The position numbers and the translations under genes were made by a program. 10,816 nt of DNA from Rhodobacter sp. (GTDB taxonomy: Bacteria; Pseudomonadota; Alphaproteobacteria; Rhodobacterales; Rhodobacteraceae), in contig JAIXVS010000018.1 in assembly GCA_027482795.1 (NCBI GenBank), positions 1 through 10,816 of the forward strand. Direction: 5' to 3'. Positions 5,239 to 10,816 of this stretch are shown one piece after another (within the stretch, counting starts at the first letter, position 1; every line of letters begins with the position of its first letter). The notes beneath the pieces were generated by a model, which was given only the letters and a program-made list of their open reading frames with translations, did not search any database and was not told where the DNA came from.

Positions 5239-6051
5239 ATGCGGATATTATTCTTAGGCGATGTGATGGGGCGGTCGGGGCGCGATGGGGTGGCGGAAAT
5301 GCTGCCCAGTTTGCGCGCCAATTGGGGCCTAGATTTCGTGATCGTGAATGGCGAGAATGCGTCCAATGGGGCGGGGCTGACGGGCGATCATGCCAAGGCG
5401 CTGTTCGCGGCGGGGGCAGATTGTGTGACGCTGGGCGATCATGCCTTTGACCAAAAGGACATGTTGCAGGCGATTGAGGCTGACCCGCGTATTTTGCGGC
5501 CGATCAATTTCTCGAAAGTGGCGCCTGGGCGCGGGGTAAAGATATTCGAGGCAACCCAAGGCCGCCGTGTTTTGGTGGCGCAAATCCTTGGCCAAGTGTT
5601 CATGAAACGCCCGTTTGACGACCCGTTTTCAGCGATTGAAACAGTGCTGAAAACCCACCGTTTGGGCGCGGCTGTGCAGGCGGCTGTGGTGGAGATTCAC
5701 GCCGAGGCGACATCGGAAAAAATGGCGATGGGCCATTGGTGCGATGGGCAGGCCAGCCTTGTTGTGGGCACGCATACGCATGTGCCGACGGGGGACGCGA
5801 TGATTTTGCCCAAGGGCACGGCGTACCAGACCGATGCAGGCATGTGCGGGGATTATGACAGTGTGATTGGCATGGAAAAGCTGGAACCGCTGCGCCGTTT
5901 CATCACGGGCATGGCCTCGGCGCGGTTTGAACCTGCGGGCGGGCCTGCCACGCTTTCGGGGGTATATGTGGAAACCGACGATAAAACGGGGCTGGCGCGC
6001 AAAGTGTCGATGATCCGCCAAGGTGGGCGGCTGCAACAGGCAGGGCCATAA
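5239..6051 (+). CDS. YmdB/TIGR00282-family metallophosphoesterase
   Basis: Encodes 270 residues, the usual length of the YmdB family, whose Bacillus member hydrolyses 2',3'-cyclic nucleotides and affects biofilm and motility decisions. The dimetal motifs are in order: GDVMGR with Asp8, NGENAS with Glu39/Asn40, GDHAFD with Asp67/His68, EIHAEATSEK with His154, and GTHTHVPTGD with His179/His181. TDAGMCGDYDSVIG near 213-226 is also family-typical. Position 67 is Asn in the Bacillus enzyme (GNH) and Asp here, a conservative change at a metal ligand. The ATG at 5239 gives the expected MRILFLGDVMGRSGR start, although no strong ribosome-binding site precedes it. It heads a tight plus-strand group with the two transporters. 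In other alphaproteobacteria this gene often follows 5-formyl-THF cyclo-ligase (from memory); that gene is not here. Confidence 0.92.
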   Translation: MRILFLGDVMGRSGRDGVAEMLPSLRANWGLDFVIVNGENASNGAGLTGDHAKALFAAGADCVTLGDHAFDQKDMLQAIEADPRILRPINFSKVAPGRGVKIFEATQGRRVLVAQILGQVFMKRPFDDPFSAIETVLKTHRLGAAVQAAVVEIHAEATSEKMAMGHWCDGQASLVVGTHTHVPTGDAMILPKGTAYQTDAGMCGDYDSVIGMEKLEPLRRFITGMASARFEPAGGPATLSGVYVETDDKTGLARKVSMIRQGGRLQQAGP

Positions 6052-6067
6052 ATTGGGGCGCTGGGGC

Positions 6068-6937
6068 ATGGTTGGTGTGCTGCTGACCATTGGCATTGGC
6101 TGGGGCTCGACGCAGGCGTTGGGAAAAATTGCGGCCTCAACAGGCTATCCTCCGCTGGGCATGGTGTTTTGGCAATTGGTTGTCTGCACCGTTGTCTTGG
6201 GGGCCATGACAGTGGTGCGGGGCAAGGGCCTTGTGGTAACCCCGCGCGCGGTGCAGTTTTATGTGGTGGTTGCGGTGCTGGGTACCATCGTGCCAGGGCT
6301 GACCTTTTACATCTCGGTCGCGCGGCTGCCTGCGGGGATCATGTCAATCATCATTTCAACCGTCCCGATGATGGCCTTTCCGATTGGTCTGCTGCTGGGG
6401 GCTGAGCATTTTTCTTGGCGGCGGCTGTTTGGGCTGGCTTTGGGGCTGACGGGGGTTTTGATCATTGCCTTGCCTGATGCCAGCTTGCCAGACCCTGCCA
6501 TGGCGGCGTTTTTGCCTTTGGCCCTAATTGGCCCGCTGTTTTATGCGTTGGAAGGCAGCTATGTTGCAAAGGTCGGCACTGCGGGGATGGATGCGGTGCA
6601 GGCGATGTTTGGGGCATCCTTGGTGGGGGCGATTATCATCGCCCCAGTGATGTGGGCCATGGGGCAGGGGTTTTTGATTTCCCAGCTGGGCGCGCCAGAA
6701 CTGGCGCTGATTGGCAGCTCGGCCCTTCATGCTGTGCTGTATGCTGCTTTTGTGTGGCTGGCGGCGCGGGCTGGGGCGGTGTTTGCCACGCAGACGGGCT
6801 ATATCGTGACCGCTTCGGGCATGATCTGGGCGGCGTTGATTTTGGGCGAACGGTTTTCCCCCCTTGTCATACTGGCCGTGGTTATTTTACTGGGCGGGAT
6901 CGCTTTGGTGCAGCCCAAAGCTGCCAGAACGGAATAA
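6068..6937 (+). CDS. DMT-superfamily transporter, two EamA domains
   Basis: Encodes about 289 residues forming ten hydrophobic segments in two EamA repeats, an inner-membrane protein of the drug/metabolite transporter superfamily. The first repeat runs from the N-terminus (GIGWGSTQALGKIA) through LGLTGVLIIALPDA; the second starts near LALIGPLFYALEGSYVAKVG and ends with GERFSPLVILAVVILLGGIALVQ, where the acidic ALILGE turn before the last helix is typical of EamA. Substrate cannot be inferred; relatives export amino acids, metabolites or drugs. The ATG at 6068 lies 16 nt after the phosphoesterase stop. TTG at 6053 (adding five residues) or an overlapping GTG at 6023 are possible starts. The gene is 12 nt from the next transporter, so one transcript is likely. 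Confidence 0.88.
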   Translation: MVGVLLTIGIGWGSTQALGKIAASTGYPPLGMVFWQLVVCTVVLGAMTVVRGKGLVVTPRAVQFYVVVAVLGTIVPGLTFYISVARLPAGIMSIIISTVPMMAFPIGLLLGAEHFSWRRLFGLALGLTGVLIIALPDASLPDPAMAAFLPLALIGPLFYALEGSYVAKVGTAGMDAVQAMFGASLVGAIIIAPVMWAMGQGFLISQLGAPELALIGSSALHAVLYAAFVWLAARAGAVFATQTGYIVTASGMIWAALILGERFSPLVILAVVILLGGIALVQPKAARTE

Positions 6938-6949
6938 AAGGGTAAGCCC

Positions 6950-8725
6950 ATGTTCGGAATAGCCATTGCGCCAGACCTGCAACCCATTGCGGCCCTGATC
7001 ATTCTGGCCGTGATGTTCACGCTGTTCATCCGCGAGACTTTCCCCGTGGAAGTGACCGCCATTGCAGGGGCGGCGGTGATGCTGGTTACGGGTATCCTTC
7101 CCGTGGGTGAGGCGGTGGATACCCTGTCCAATTCCGCCCCGTGGACGATTGCGCTATTGTTTTTGATGATGGGGGGGCTGGTGCGCACGGGTGCGGTGGA
7201 AATGGTGATTTCCGCCGCTGAAAGCCGTGTGGCTGACAGCCCTAGAACCACCGTTGCCGTGCTGTTTATCTTTATTGCCTGCGCCTCGGCCTTTATGAAC
7301 AACACGCCGCTGGTCGCCGTGATGATCCCCGTGGTTATTCAAATTGCCAAAAAGCTGGGCGCGTCGCCGTCGAAATTTCTGATACCTCTGAGCTATATGA
7401 CTGTGCTGGGTGGGATGATGACCTTGATTGGCACATCAACCAATATCTTGGTCGACGGGGTGGCGCGCAAAGCGGGGCTAGAGGGATTTTCGCTGTTTGA
7501 AATATGGCCGCTTGGGCTGGCGGTGACGATTGTTGGCGGGATTTATTTGGGCCTGTTTGCCAAACGCCTGCTACCCGACCGCCAATCAATGAGTGCGCTT
7601 TTGGGCGAGCGCAAAAAGATGAAATACTTCACCGAAGTGGCCCTGCCCGAAGGATCGCCGCTGATCGGCCAGCGTGTTTTGGATGTGCCGCAGTTTAAAC
7701 GGTCTGGCATTCGGGTGATTGACGTGCTTCGCGGCGATGCCAGTTTGCGCCGAAATCTTGCCCCCGTGGTTTTGGAAATGGGCGACCGAGTTGTGTTGCG
7801 CAGTGATATGAGCGAGATTCTAGGCCTTCAGGAAAACAAAAACCTGCGCAGCCTTGACAAGTTGTCATCGGTGCAAACCGAAACGGTCGAGGTGCTGATT
7901 TCCAGCGGCTGCCGCATGATTGGCCGTACCTTGGGCGAAATGCGTATTCGCCGCCGTTATGGGGTGTATGTGCTGGCCGCGCATCGGCGCAATCAAAACA
8001 TCACCTCTTTGGACGAGCTCGAGGTGCAAATAGGCGATACTCTGCTGCTGGAAGGCACGGTTGAGGATATCCAGCGCTTTGCCACCGATATGGAGTTGGT
8101 CGATATTTCCCACCCCACGCAAAAGGCCTATCGGCGCGCCAAAGCCCCGATTGCGATTGCCGCCATGGCAGGGGTTGTCATTTTGTCAGGGCTGGAAGTG
8201 GCCCCGATTATGGCGCTGGGTTTGGTGGCGGTGGCGGCAATTTTCGTGCTGCGCTGCATCGATTCTGACGAGGCGTTTTCCTTTATCGATGGCCGTTTGC
8301 TTGCGATGATTTTCGCTATGCTGGCCGTGGGCGCGGGGCTGGAACATTCGGGTGCGGTGAACCTGATTGTGGATGCCGTGGCCCCCTATATGGCAGGGAT
8401 GTCGCCGTTTTTCCTGATACTGTCCGTTTACCTTTTGGGTCTTATCCTGACCGAGTTTTTATCGAACAACGCGGTGGCCGTGATCTATACCCCCATTGCC
8501 ATTGAACTGGCGCAGACACTGGGACTTGATCCGCGCCCGTTTGTGGTGGCGGTGATGTTTTCGGCGACCTTGGCCTTTGCCACACCTGTGGGATATCAGA
8601 CCAATATGATGGTCTATGGGCCAGGTGGGTATCGGTTTTCCGATTATCTGCGCGTGGGCCTGCCGCTGAACATCCTGATCTGGCTGACCTGTTCGGCGCT
8701 GATCCCGATCATCTGGCCGATGTAG
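6950..8725 (+). CDS. SLC13-type permease with two central TrkA-C domains
   Basis: Encodes 591 residues of an ion-transporter-superfamily inner-membrane permease. Two membrane halves (about 10-210 and 398-590) flank a soluble insert (about 225-388) that reads as two RCK_C/TrkA-C domains: VALPEGSPLIGQRV with the first GDRVVLRSD, then VEVLISSGCRMIGRTLGE with the second GDTLLLEG. Transport motifs occur in both halves: MNNTP (116-120) and GTSTN (161-165), then LSNNA (504-508) and ATPVGYQTN (544-552); the paired NT/SN-type loops are the sodium and substrate sites of the DASS/CitMHS group. Homologues carry sulfate, dicarboxylates or other anions; substrate is undetermined. TrkA-C domains are thought to bind small ligands and gate transport. 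The ATG at 6950 has AAAAGGG 7 nt upstream. Confidence 0.9.
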   Translation: MFGIAIAPDLQPIAALIILAVMFTLFIRETFPVEVTAIAGAAVMLVTGILPVGEAVDTLSNSAPWTIALLFLMMGGLVRTGAVEMVISAAESRVADSPRTTVAVLFIFIACASAFMNNTPLVAVMIPVVIQIAKKLGASPSKFLIPLSYMTVLGGMMTLIGTSTNILVDGVARKAGLEGFSLFEIWPLGLAVTIVGGIYLGLFAKRLLPDRQSMSALLGERKKMKYFTEVALPEGSPLIGQRVLDVPQFKRSGIRVIDVLRGDASLRRNLAPVVLEMGDRVVLRSDMSEILGLQENKNLRSLDKLSSVQTETVEVLISSGCRMIGRTLGEMRIRRRYGVYVLAAHRRNQNITSLDELEVQIGDTLLLEGTVEDIQRFATDMELVDISHPTQKAYRRAKAPIAIAAMAGVVILSGLEVAPIMALGLVAVAAIFVLRCIDSDEAFSFIDGRLLAMIFAMLAVGAGLEHSGAVNLIVDAVAPYMAGMSPFFLILSVYLLGLILTEFLSNNAVAVIYTPIAIELAQTLGLDPRPFVVAVMFSATLAFATPVGYQTNMMVYGPGGYRFSDYLRVGLPLNILIWLTCSALIPIIWPM

Positions 8726-8735
8726 GCGCGGGCGC

Positions 8736-8751
8736 GGGGGTTGCGGCCCCC
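8736..8751 (+). terminator. GC hairpin after the SLC13 gene, weak terminator candidate
   Basis: GGGGG (8736-8740) can pair with CCCCC (8747-8751) around TTGCGG, 10 nt after the permease stop. There is no T-run after it, so an intrinsic terminator is doubtful; it may only attenuate read-through into yebC. A direct repeat TAGGCGC flanks it at 8723-8729 and 8753-8759. The rest of the 88-bp gap holds a small inverted repeat ACCAA-AGAGA-TTGGT and no convincing promoter. Confidence 0.3.
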
Positions 8752-8813
8752 CTAGGCGCTGGTGTAGGGAATTTCATCACCAAAGAGATTGGTTTCAACA
8801 GGGGTTTCAGGTC

Positions 8814-9557
8814 ATGGCAGGCCATTCCAAATGGGCGAATATCCAGCACCGCAAGGGCAAGCAGGATAAGCTGCGTTCCAAGATGTTTTCGAAATTGGCA
8901 AAGGAAATCACCGTTGCCGCGAAAATGGGCGACCGTGACCCTGATAAGAACCCGCGTTTGCGCCTTGCCGTAAAGGCCGCGAAATCGGTGTCGATGCCCA
9001 AAGATGTGATCGACCGCGCGATTAAGAAATCGGTGGCGGGGGATGCAGCGGATTATACCGAAATCCGTTACGAGGGGTACGGCGCGGGCGGCATTGCGAT
9101 TATTGTTGAGGCGATGACCGATAACCTGAACCGCACCGCCAGCAACGTGCGCAGCTATTTCTCCAAAGGCGGCGGGAATATGGGGCAGACGGGGTCTGTG
9201 AGCCACGGGTTTGACCGCGTGGGCGAGATTACCTATCCAGCGTCGGCTGGGAGCAGCGACGATGTGATGATGGCAGCCCTAGAGGCGGGCGCGGATGATG
9301 TGGAATCGGATGAAGATGGCCACTGGATTTACTGCGCCGTTGAGAGTTGGAACGCAGTGTCGGAAGAGAAGGAAAAATCGCTAGGCGAATCGAGCGAATC
9401 CAAACTGATCTGGAAACCGCAGACGCGCACTGAGGTGGATTTGGACACGGCGCAAAAGCTGGTGCGGCTGATCGACATGCTGGAAGAAGATGACGATGTG
9501 CAGGACGTGACGCACAACTTCGACATCCCCGAGGATGTGGCAGCCCAGTTGGAATAG
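8814..9557 (+). CDS. yebC: YebC/PmpR/TACO1-family regulator or translation factor
   Basis: Encodes 247 residues, the normal size for the family, with the diagnostic N-terminus MAGHSKWANIQHRKGKQD, then KNPRLRLAVKAAK (45-57) and MPKDVIDRAIKK (61-72), the GYGAGG segment (88-93) and YFSKGGGNMG-TGSVSH (115-131). The family was long described as a DNA-binding transcriptional regulator (PmpR); later work on bacterial YebC and mitochondrial TACO1 points to relief of ribosome stalling at proline-rich sequences. Both roles are cytoplasmic, and the sequence cannot decide between them. The ATG at 8814 has AGGGG (8800-8804) upstream and matches the family start exactly. It is often located near ruvC in other bacteria, but not here. 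It is followed by a strong terminator 24 bp later, so it ends the plus-strand block. Confidence 0.95.
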   Translation: MAGHSKWANIQHRKGKQDKLRSKMFSKLAKEITVAAKMGDRDPDKNPRLRLAVKAAKSVSMPKDVIDRAIKKSVAGDAADYTEIRYEGYGAGGIAIIVEAMTDNLNRTASNVRSYFSKGGGNMGQTGSVSHGFDRVGEITYPASAGSSDDVMMAALEAGADDVESDEDGHWIYCAVESWNAVSEEKEKSLGESSESKLIWKPQTRTEVDLDTAQKLVRLIDMLEEDDDVQDVTHNFDIPEDVAAQLE

Positions 9558-9580
9558 GGTTTGGGAACATAGGGTTAGAC

Positions 9581-9606
9581 AGGGCGGGGATTTCCCCGCC
9601 CTTTTT
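9581..9606 (+). terminator. Intrinsic terminator of yebC
   Basis: A perfect 9-bp GC-rich stem, AGGGCGGGG (9581-9589) with CCCCGCCCT (9594-9602) around ATTT, is followed directly by TTTTT (9602-9606). It starts 23 nt after the yebC stop. Stem, tight loop and T-run are all textbook. The opposite strand has no T-run on the far side, so it would act mainly on plus-strand transcription. Confidence 0.93.
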
Positions 9607-9651
9607 GTTTGTGGGTGGGCGCGAAAGGCTGACAAATTTTGTCGGAATATA

Positions 9652-9680
9652 TTGACGCAGGGCGCGCGCATTGGTATTCC
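9652..9680 (+). promoter_or_regulatory. Possible plus-strand promoter (TTGACG, 17 bp, TATTCC)
   Basis: TTGACG (9652-9657) matches the alphaproteobacterial -35 element, and exactly 17 bp later TATTCC (9675-9680) is a partial -10. It lies downstream of the yebC terminator with no gene in that direction, and the next plus-strand element is the inverted repeat at 9688-9712. If real it would make a short noncoding transcript antisense to the end of the dehydrogenase gene. The weak -10 keeps confidence low. Confidence 0.3.
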
Positions 9681-9684
9681 TTAG

Positions 9685-9873
9685 TTAATTAGTCGGGATA
9701 TATGCGACTAATGCACCCCATAACCCGCGCGAGATGGTGTTCAAATTGGCCAGAGGCGTGCGCCGCCCAAGCCCAAGGGAGACACGTCCGCGCGGCGTTT
9801 GGGGTTGGGAGGGGGTATGGTGCATGATTTCACGCACCATCATGGGCATTACGAAGGTGGTGCGTGCAAGCAC
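9685..9873 (-). CDS. Doubtful small open reading frame (62 residues)
   Basis: A minus-strand frame runs from GTG at 9873, or ATG at 9849, to TAA at 9685. It has no recognised domain; its middle is Arg/Pro/Gly-rich (TPRGRVSLGLGRRTP) and it ends WGALVAYIPTN. The GTG start lies inside a palindrome and no good ribosome-binding site precedes either start. It could be a chance frame in GC-rich DNA or a dispersed-repeat frame that recurs in related genomes. It is listed because nothing else explains 9713-9816. Confidence 0.15.
   Translation of the reverse strand: MLARTTFVMPMMVREIMHHTPSQPQTPRGRVSLGLGRRTPLANLNTISRGLWGALVAYIPTN
9688..9712. repeat. 8-bp inverted repeat with 9-bp centre
   Basis: ATTAGTCG (9688-9695) and CGACTAAT (9705-9712) are perfect reverse complements around GGATATATG. 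The AT-rich arms and the spacing suit a regulator binding site just downstream of the promoter-like pair at 9652-9680, or the first hairpin of a transcript starting near 9687. No T-run follows on either strand, so it is not an intrinsic terminator. Confidence 0.45.
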
Positions 9874-9878
9874 GCACC
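9817..9878. repeat. Two related 20-bp palindromes, 40 bp apart
   Basis: Copy one is GGTGCATG-ATTT-CACGCACC (9819-9838) and copy two GGTGCGTG-CAAG-CACGCACC (9859-9878). They share the layout 8-4-8, differ by one base in the left arm, and start exactly 40 bp apart. Copy one extends by AT on each side (9817-9840); the inner CAAG of copy two adds one further pair. They lie 32-71 bp beyond the stop codon of the dehydrogenase gene. They could be paired regulator sites, REP-like dispersed palindromes, or 3'-end hairpins stabilising the dehydrogenase mRNA; there is no T-run for a standard terminator. Confidence 0.6.
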
Positions 9879-9909
9879 TTACGCTTCAAAATCATAGGGT
9901 GTTCCCCCC

Positions 9910-10816
9910 TTAATACACCACCACCGCCCGAATGCTCTTGCCTTCGTGCATCAGGTCAAACCCCTTGTTGATATCCTCCAGCGGCAGGATATGCGTGATC
10001 AGGCTGTCAATCTCGATCCGCCCGTCCATATACCAATCGACAATCGTTGGCACATCGGTGCGGCCGCGTGCGCCGCCGAAGGCTGTGCCTTTCCAGACGC
10101 GCCCTGTGACCAGTTGGAAGGGGCGGGTCTCAATGACCGCGCCTGCGGGGGCGACGCCGATGATGATGGATTGGCCCCAGCCGCGATGGGTGCATTCCAG
10201 CGCGTCGCGCATGACTTTTACATTGCCCGTGCAGTCGAACGAATAATCCGCGCCGCCGATTTTATCGATGGGGGTTTTGGTAAGGTCGACAATGGCCTGC
10301 ACGACCGAGCCTTCGATTTCTTTGGGGTTGATGAAATGGGTCATACCGAACTTTTCGCCCCATTCCTTTTTGTCGTTGTTCAAATCCACGCCAATAATCA
10401 TCCGCGCGCCTGCCATTTTCAGGCCTTGGATCACGTTCAGGCCAATGCCGCCAAGGCCGAAGACTACCGCCGTTGCGTCATGTTCCACCTTAGCCGTGTT
10501 CAGCACAGCGCCAATGCCCGTGGTAACCCCGCAGCCGATGTAGCAGATTTTGTCAAACGGCGCGTCATCGCGCACTTTGGCCAGCGCGATTTCGGGCACC
10601 ACTGTGTGGTTCGCAAAGGTCGAGCAGCCCATGTAGTGATAGATTGGGGTGCCATCCAGCATCGAAAACCGCGTTGTGCCATCGGGCATCAAGCCTTGGC
10701 CTTGGGTTGCACGGATAGCCGTGCACAGGTTGGTTTTGCGCGACAGGCAAGACGGGCATTCGCGGCATTCAGGGGTATAAAGCGGGATCACATGATCGCC
10801 CACTTTCAGCGATTTC
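9910..10816 (-). CDS. frmA: S-(hydroxymethyl)glutathione dehydrogenase / class III alcohol dehydrogenase, partial
   Basis: The C-terminal 301 residues of a protein of about 375; the first ~74, with part of the catalytic zinc site, lie beyond the window. It oxidises S-hydroxymethylglutathione (formaldehyde plus glutathione) with NAD to S-formylglutathione, the main cytoplasmic formaldehyde detoxification route. The structural zinc site is complete: CRECPSC and a fourth Cys in KTNLC (fragment positions 17, 20, 23, 31). A catalytic-zinc Cys sits in GCGVTTG (95), and the NAD fold is GLGGIG (120-125) with the NAD-selecting Asp in GVDLNND (144). IYHYMGCSTFA is typical of class III enzymes. The frame stays open to position 10816; an internal GTG at 10801-10803 is not the start because SLK before it continues the family sequence. 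It converges on yebC. No regulator or formylglutathione hydrolase gene is visible. Confidence 0.95.
   Translation of the reverse strand, partial: KSLKVGDHVIPLYTPECRECPSCLSRKTNLCTAIRATQGQGLMPDGTTRFSMLDGTPIYHYMGCSTFANHTVVPEIALAKVRDDAPFDKICYIGCGVTTGIGAVLNTAKVEHDATAVVFGLGGIGLNVIQGLKMAGARMIIGVDLNNDKKEWGEKFGMTHFINPKEIEGSVVQAIVDLTKTPIDKIGGADYSFDCTGNVKVMRDALECTHRGWGQSIIIGVAPAGAVIETRPFQLVTGRVWKGTAFGGARGRTDVPTIVDWYMDGRIEIDSLITHILPLEDINKGFDLMHEGKSIRAVVVY

Larger units (their letters stand above)
9607..9909. other. Intergenic region rich in inverted repeats, no convincing gene
   Basis: This stretch of about 300 bp separates the convergent yebC and formaldehyde dehydrogenase genes. It contains a 13-bp palindrome GACAAA-T-TTTGTC (9631-9643), a promoter-like pair, an 8-bp inverted repeat, two related 20-bp palindromes and one weak minus-strand reading frame, listed separately. 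No recognisable tRNA, rRNA, riboswitch or CRISPR unit was seen. Its base composition alternates between AT-rich (9631-9715) and GC-rich parts, unlike the flanking genes. Confidence 0.6.

Noticed and set aside
4445..5240. Insertion sequence or genomic island ends around the toxin-antitoxin genes
   Set aside because: No transposase, integrase, tRNA gene, target-site duplication or long terminal inverted repeat could be found.
9581..9606. Terminator acting in both directions for yebC and the dehydrogenase gene
   Set aside because: The stem is symmetrical but only the plus strand has a T-run after it, and it lies about 300 bp beyond the dehydrogenase stop.
9381..9671. Minus-strand frame of 96 codons with AAGGA before its ATG, antisense to the end of yebC
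   Set aside because: The ribosome-binding site looks fair, but the frame crosses the yebC terminator and coding sequence, and shows no domain; more likely chance.
9817..9878. CRISPR array
   Set aside because: Only two copies with differing left arms and centres, a 20-bp spacer and no cas genes; the units are self-palindromic, which fits operators or REP-like elements.

Overview
The window looks like chromosomal DNA of an alphaproteobacterium, most likely Rhodobacterales (roseobacter/Rhodobacter relatives). The evidence is a GC-rich sequence (about 60% by eye), dense mostly operonic genes, proteins that read like those of this order, and the gene combination fhs - chorismate mutase - folD, ligase-associated helicase + PdeM, TIGR00282 phosphoesterase and yebC. 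No species can be named from the sequence alone. Most of it is ordinary core genome. The accessory-looking part is the toxin-antitoxin locus near 4.5-5.2 kb and the palindrome-rich gap at 9.6-9.9 kb.

Layout. (1) 1-1416, plus strand: the end of fhs (formate-tetrahydrofolate ligase), a small PchB-like chorismate mutase, and folD. Fhs and FolD carry out consecutive steps of tetrahydrofolate one-carbon metabolism. (2) 1420-4469, minus strand, convergent with folD with only 3 bp between stop codons: a ligase-associated DEXH-box helicase followed by the PdeM phosphoesterase. This is half of a DNA damage-response module whose ligase and exonuclease are not next to it. (3) 4470-5184: a G-run tract at the helicase start, then a divergent BrnT-type toxin gene with an overlapping helix-turn-helix antitoxin gene, preceded by two matched 15-bp palindromes that look like autoregulatory operators. 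(4) 5239-8725, plus strand: a YmdB/TIGR00282 metallophosphoesterase, a DMT/EamA exporter-like protein and an SLC13-type permease with two central TrkA-C domains, all closely spaced. (5) 8814-9557: yebC, closed by a strong intrinsic terminator. (6) 9607-9909: a gap of about 300 bp without a convincing gene but with several inverted repeats, including two matched 20-bp palindromes exactly 40 bp apart. (7) 9910-10816, minus strand: the C-terminal four-fifths of the glutathione-dependent formaldehyde dehydrogenase (class III alcohol dehydrogenase), running off the window.

How they fit together: fhs/folD and the formaldehyde dehydrogenase all handle one-carbon units, giving a C1 theme at both ends of the window. 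The helicase and PdeM belong to DNA repair. The toxin-antitoxin pair sits exactly between two core blocks and may have entered, or remained, at a place where neighbouring genes were lost. I did not find a clearly new multi-gene system. The best candidates for follow-up are the BrnT/HTH locus with its paired operators, the incomplete ligase-associated module, and the paired palindromes beside the formaldehyde dehydrogenase gene.
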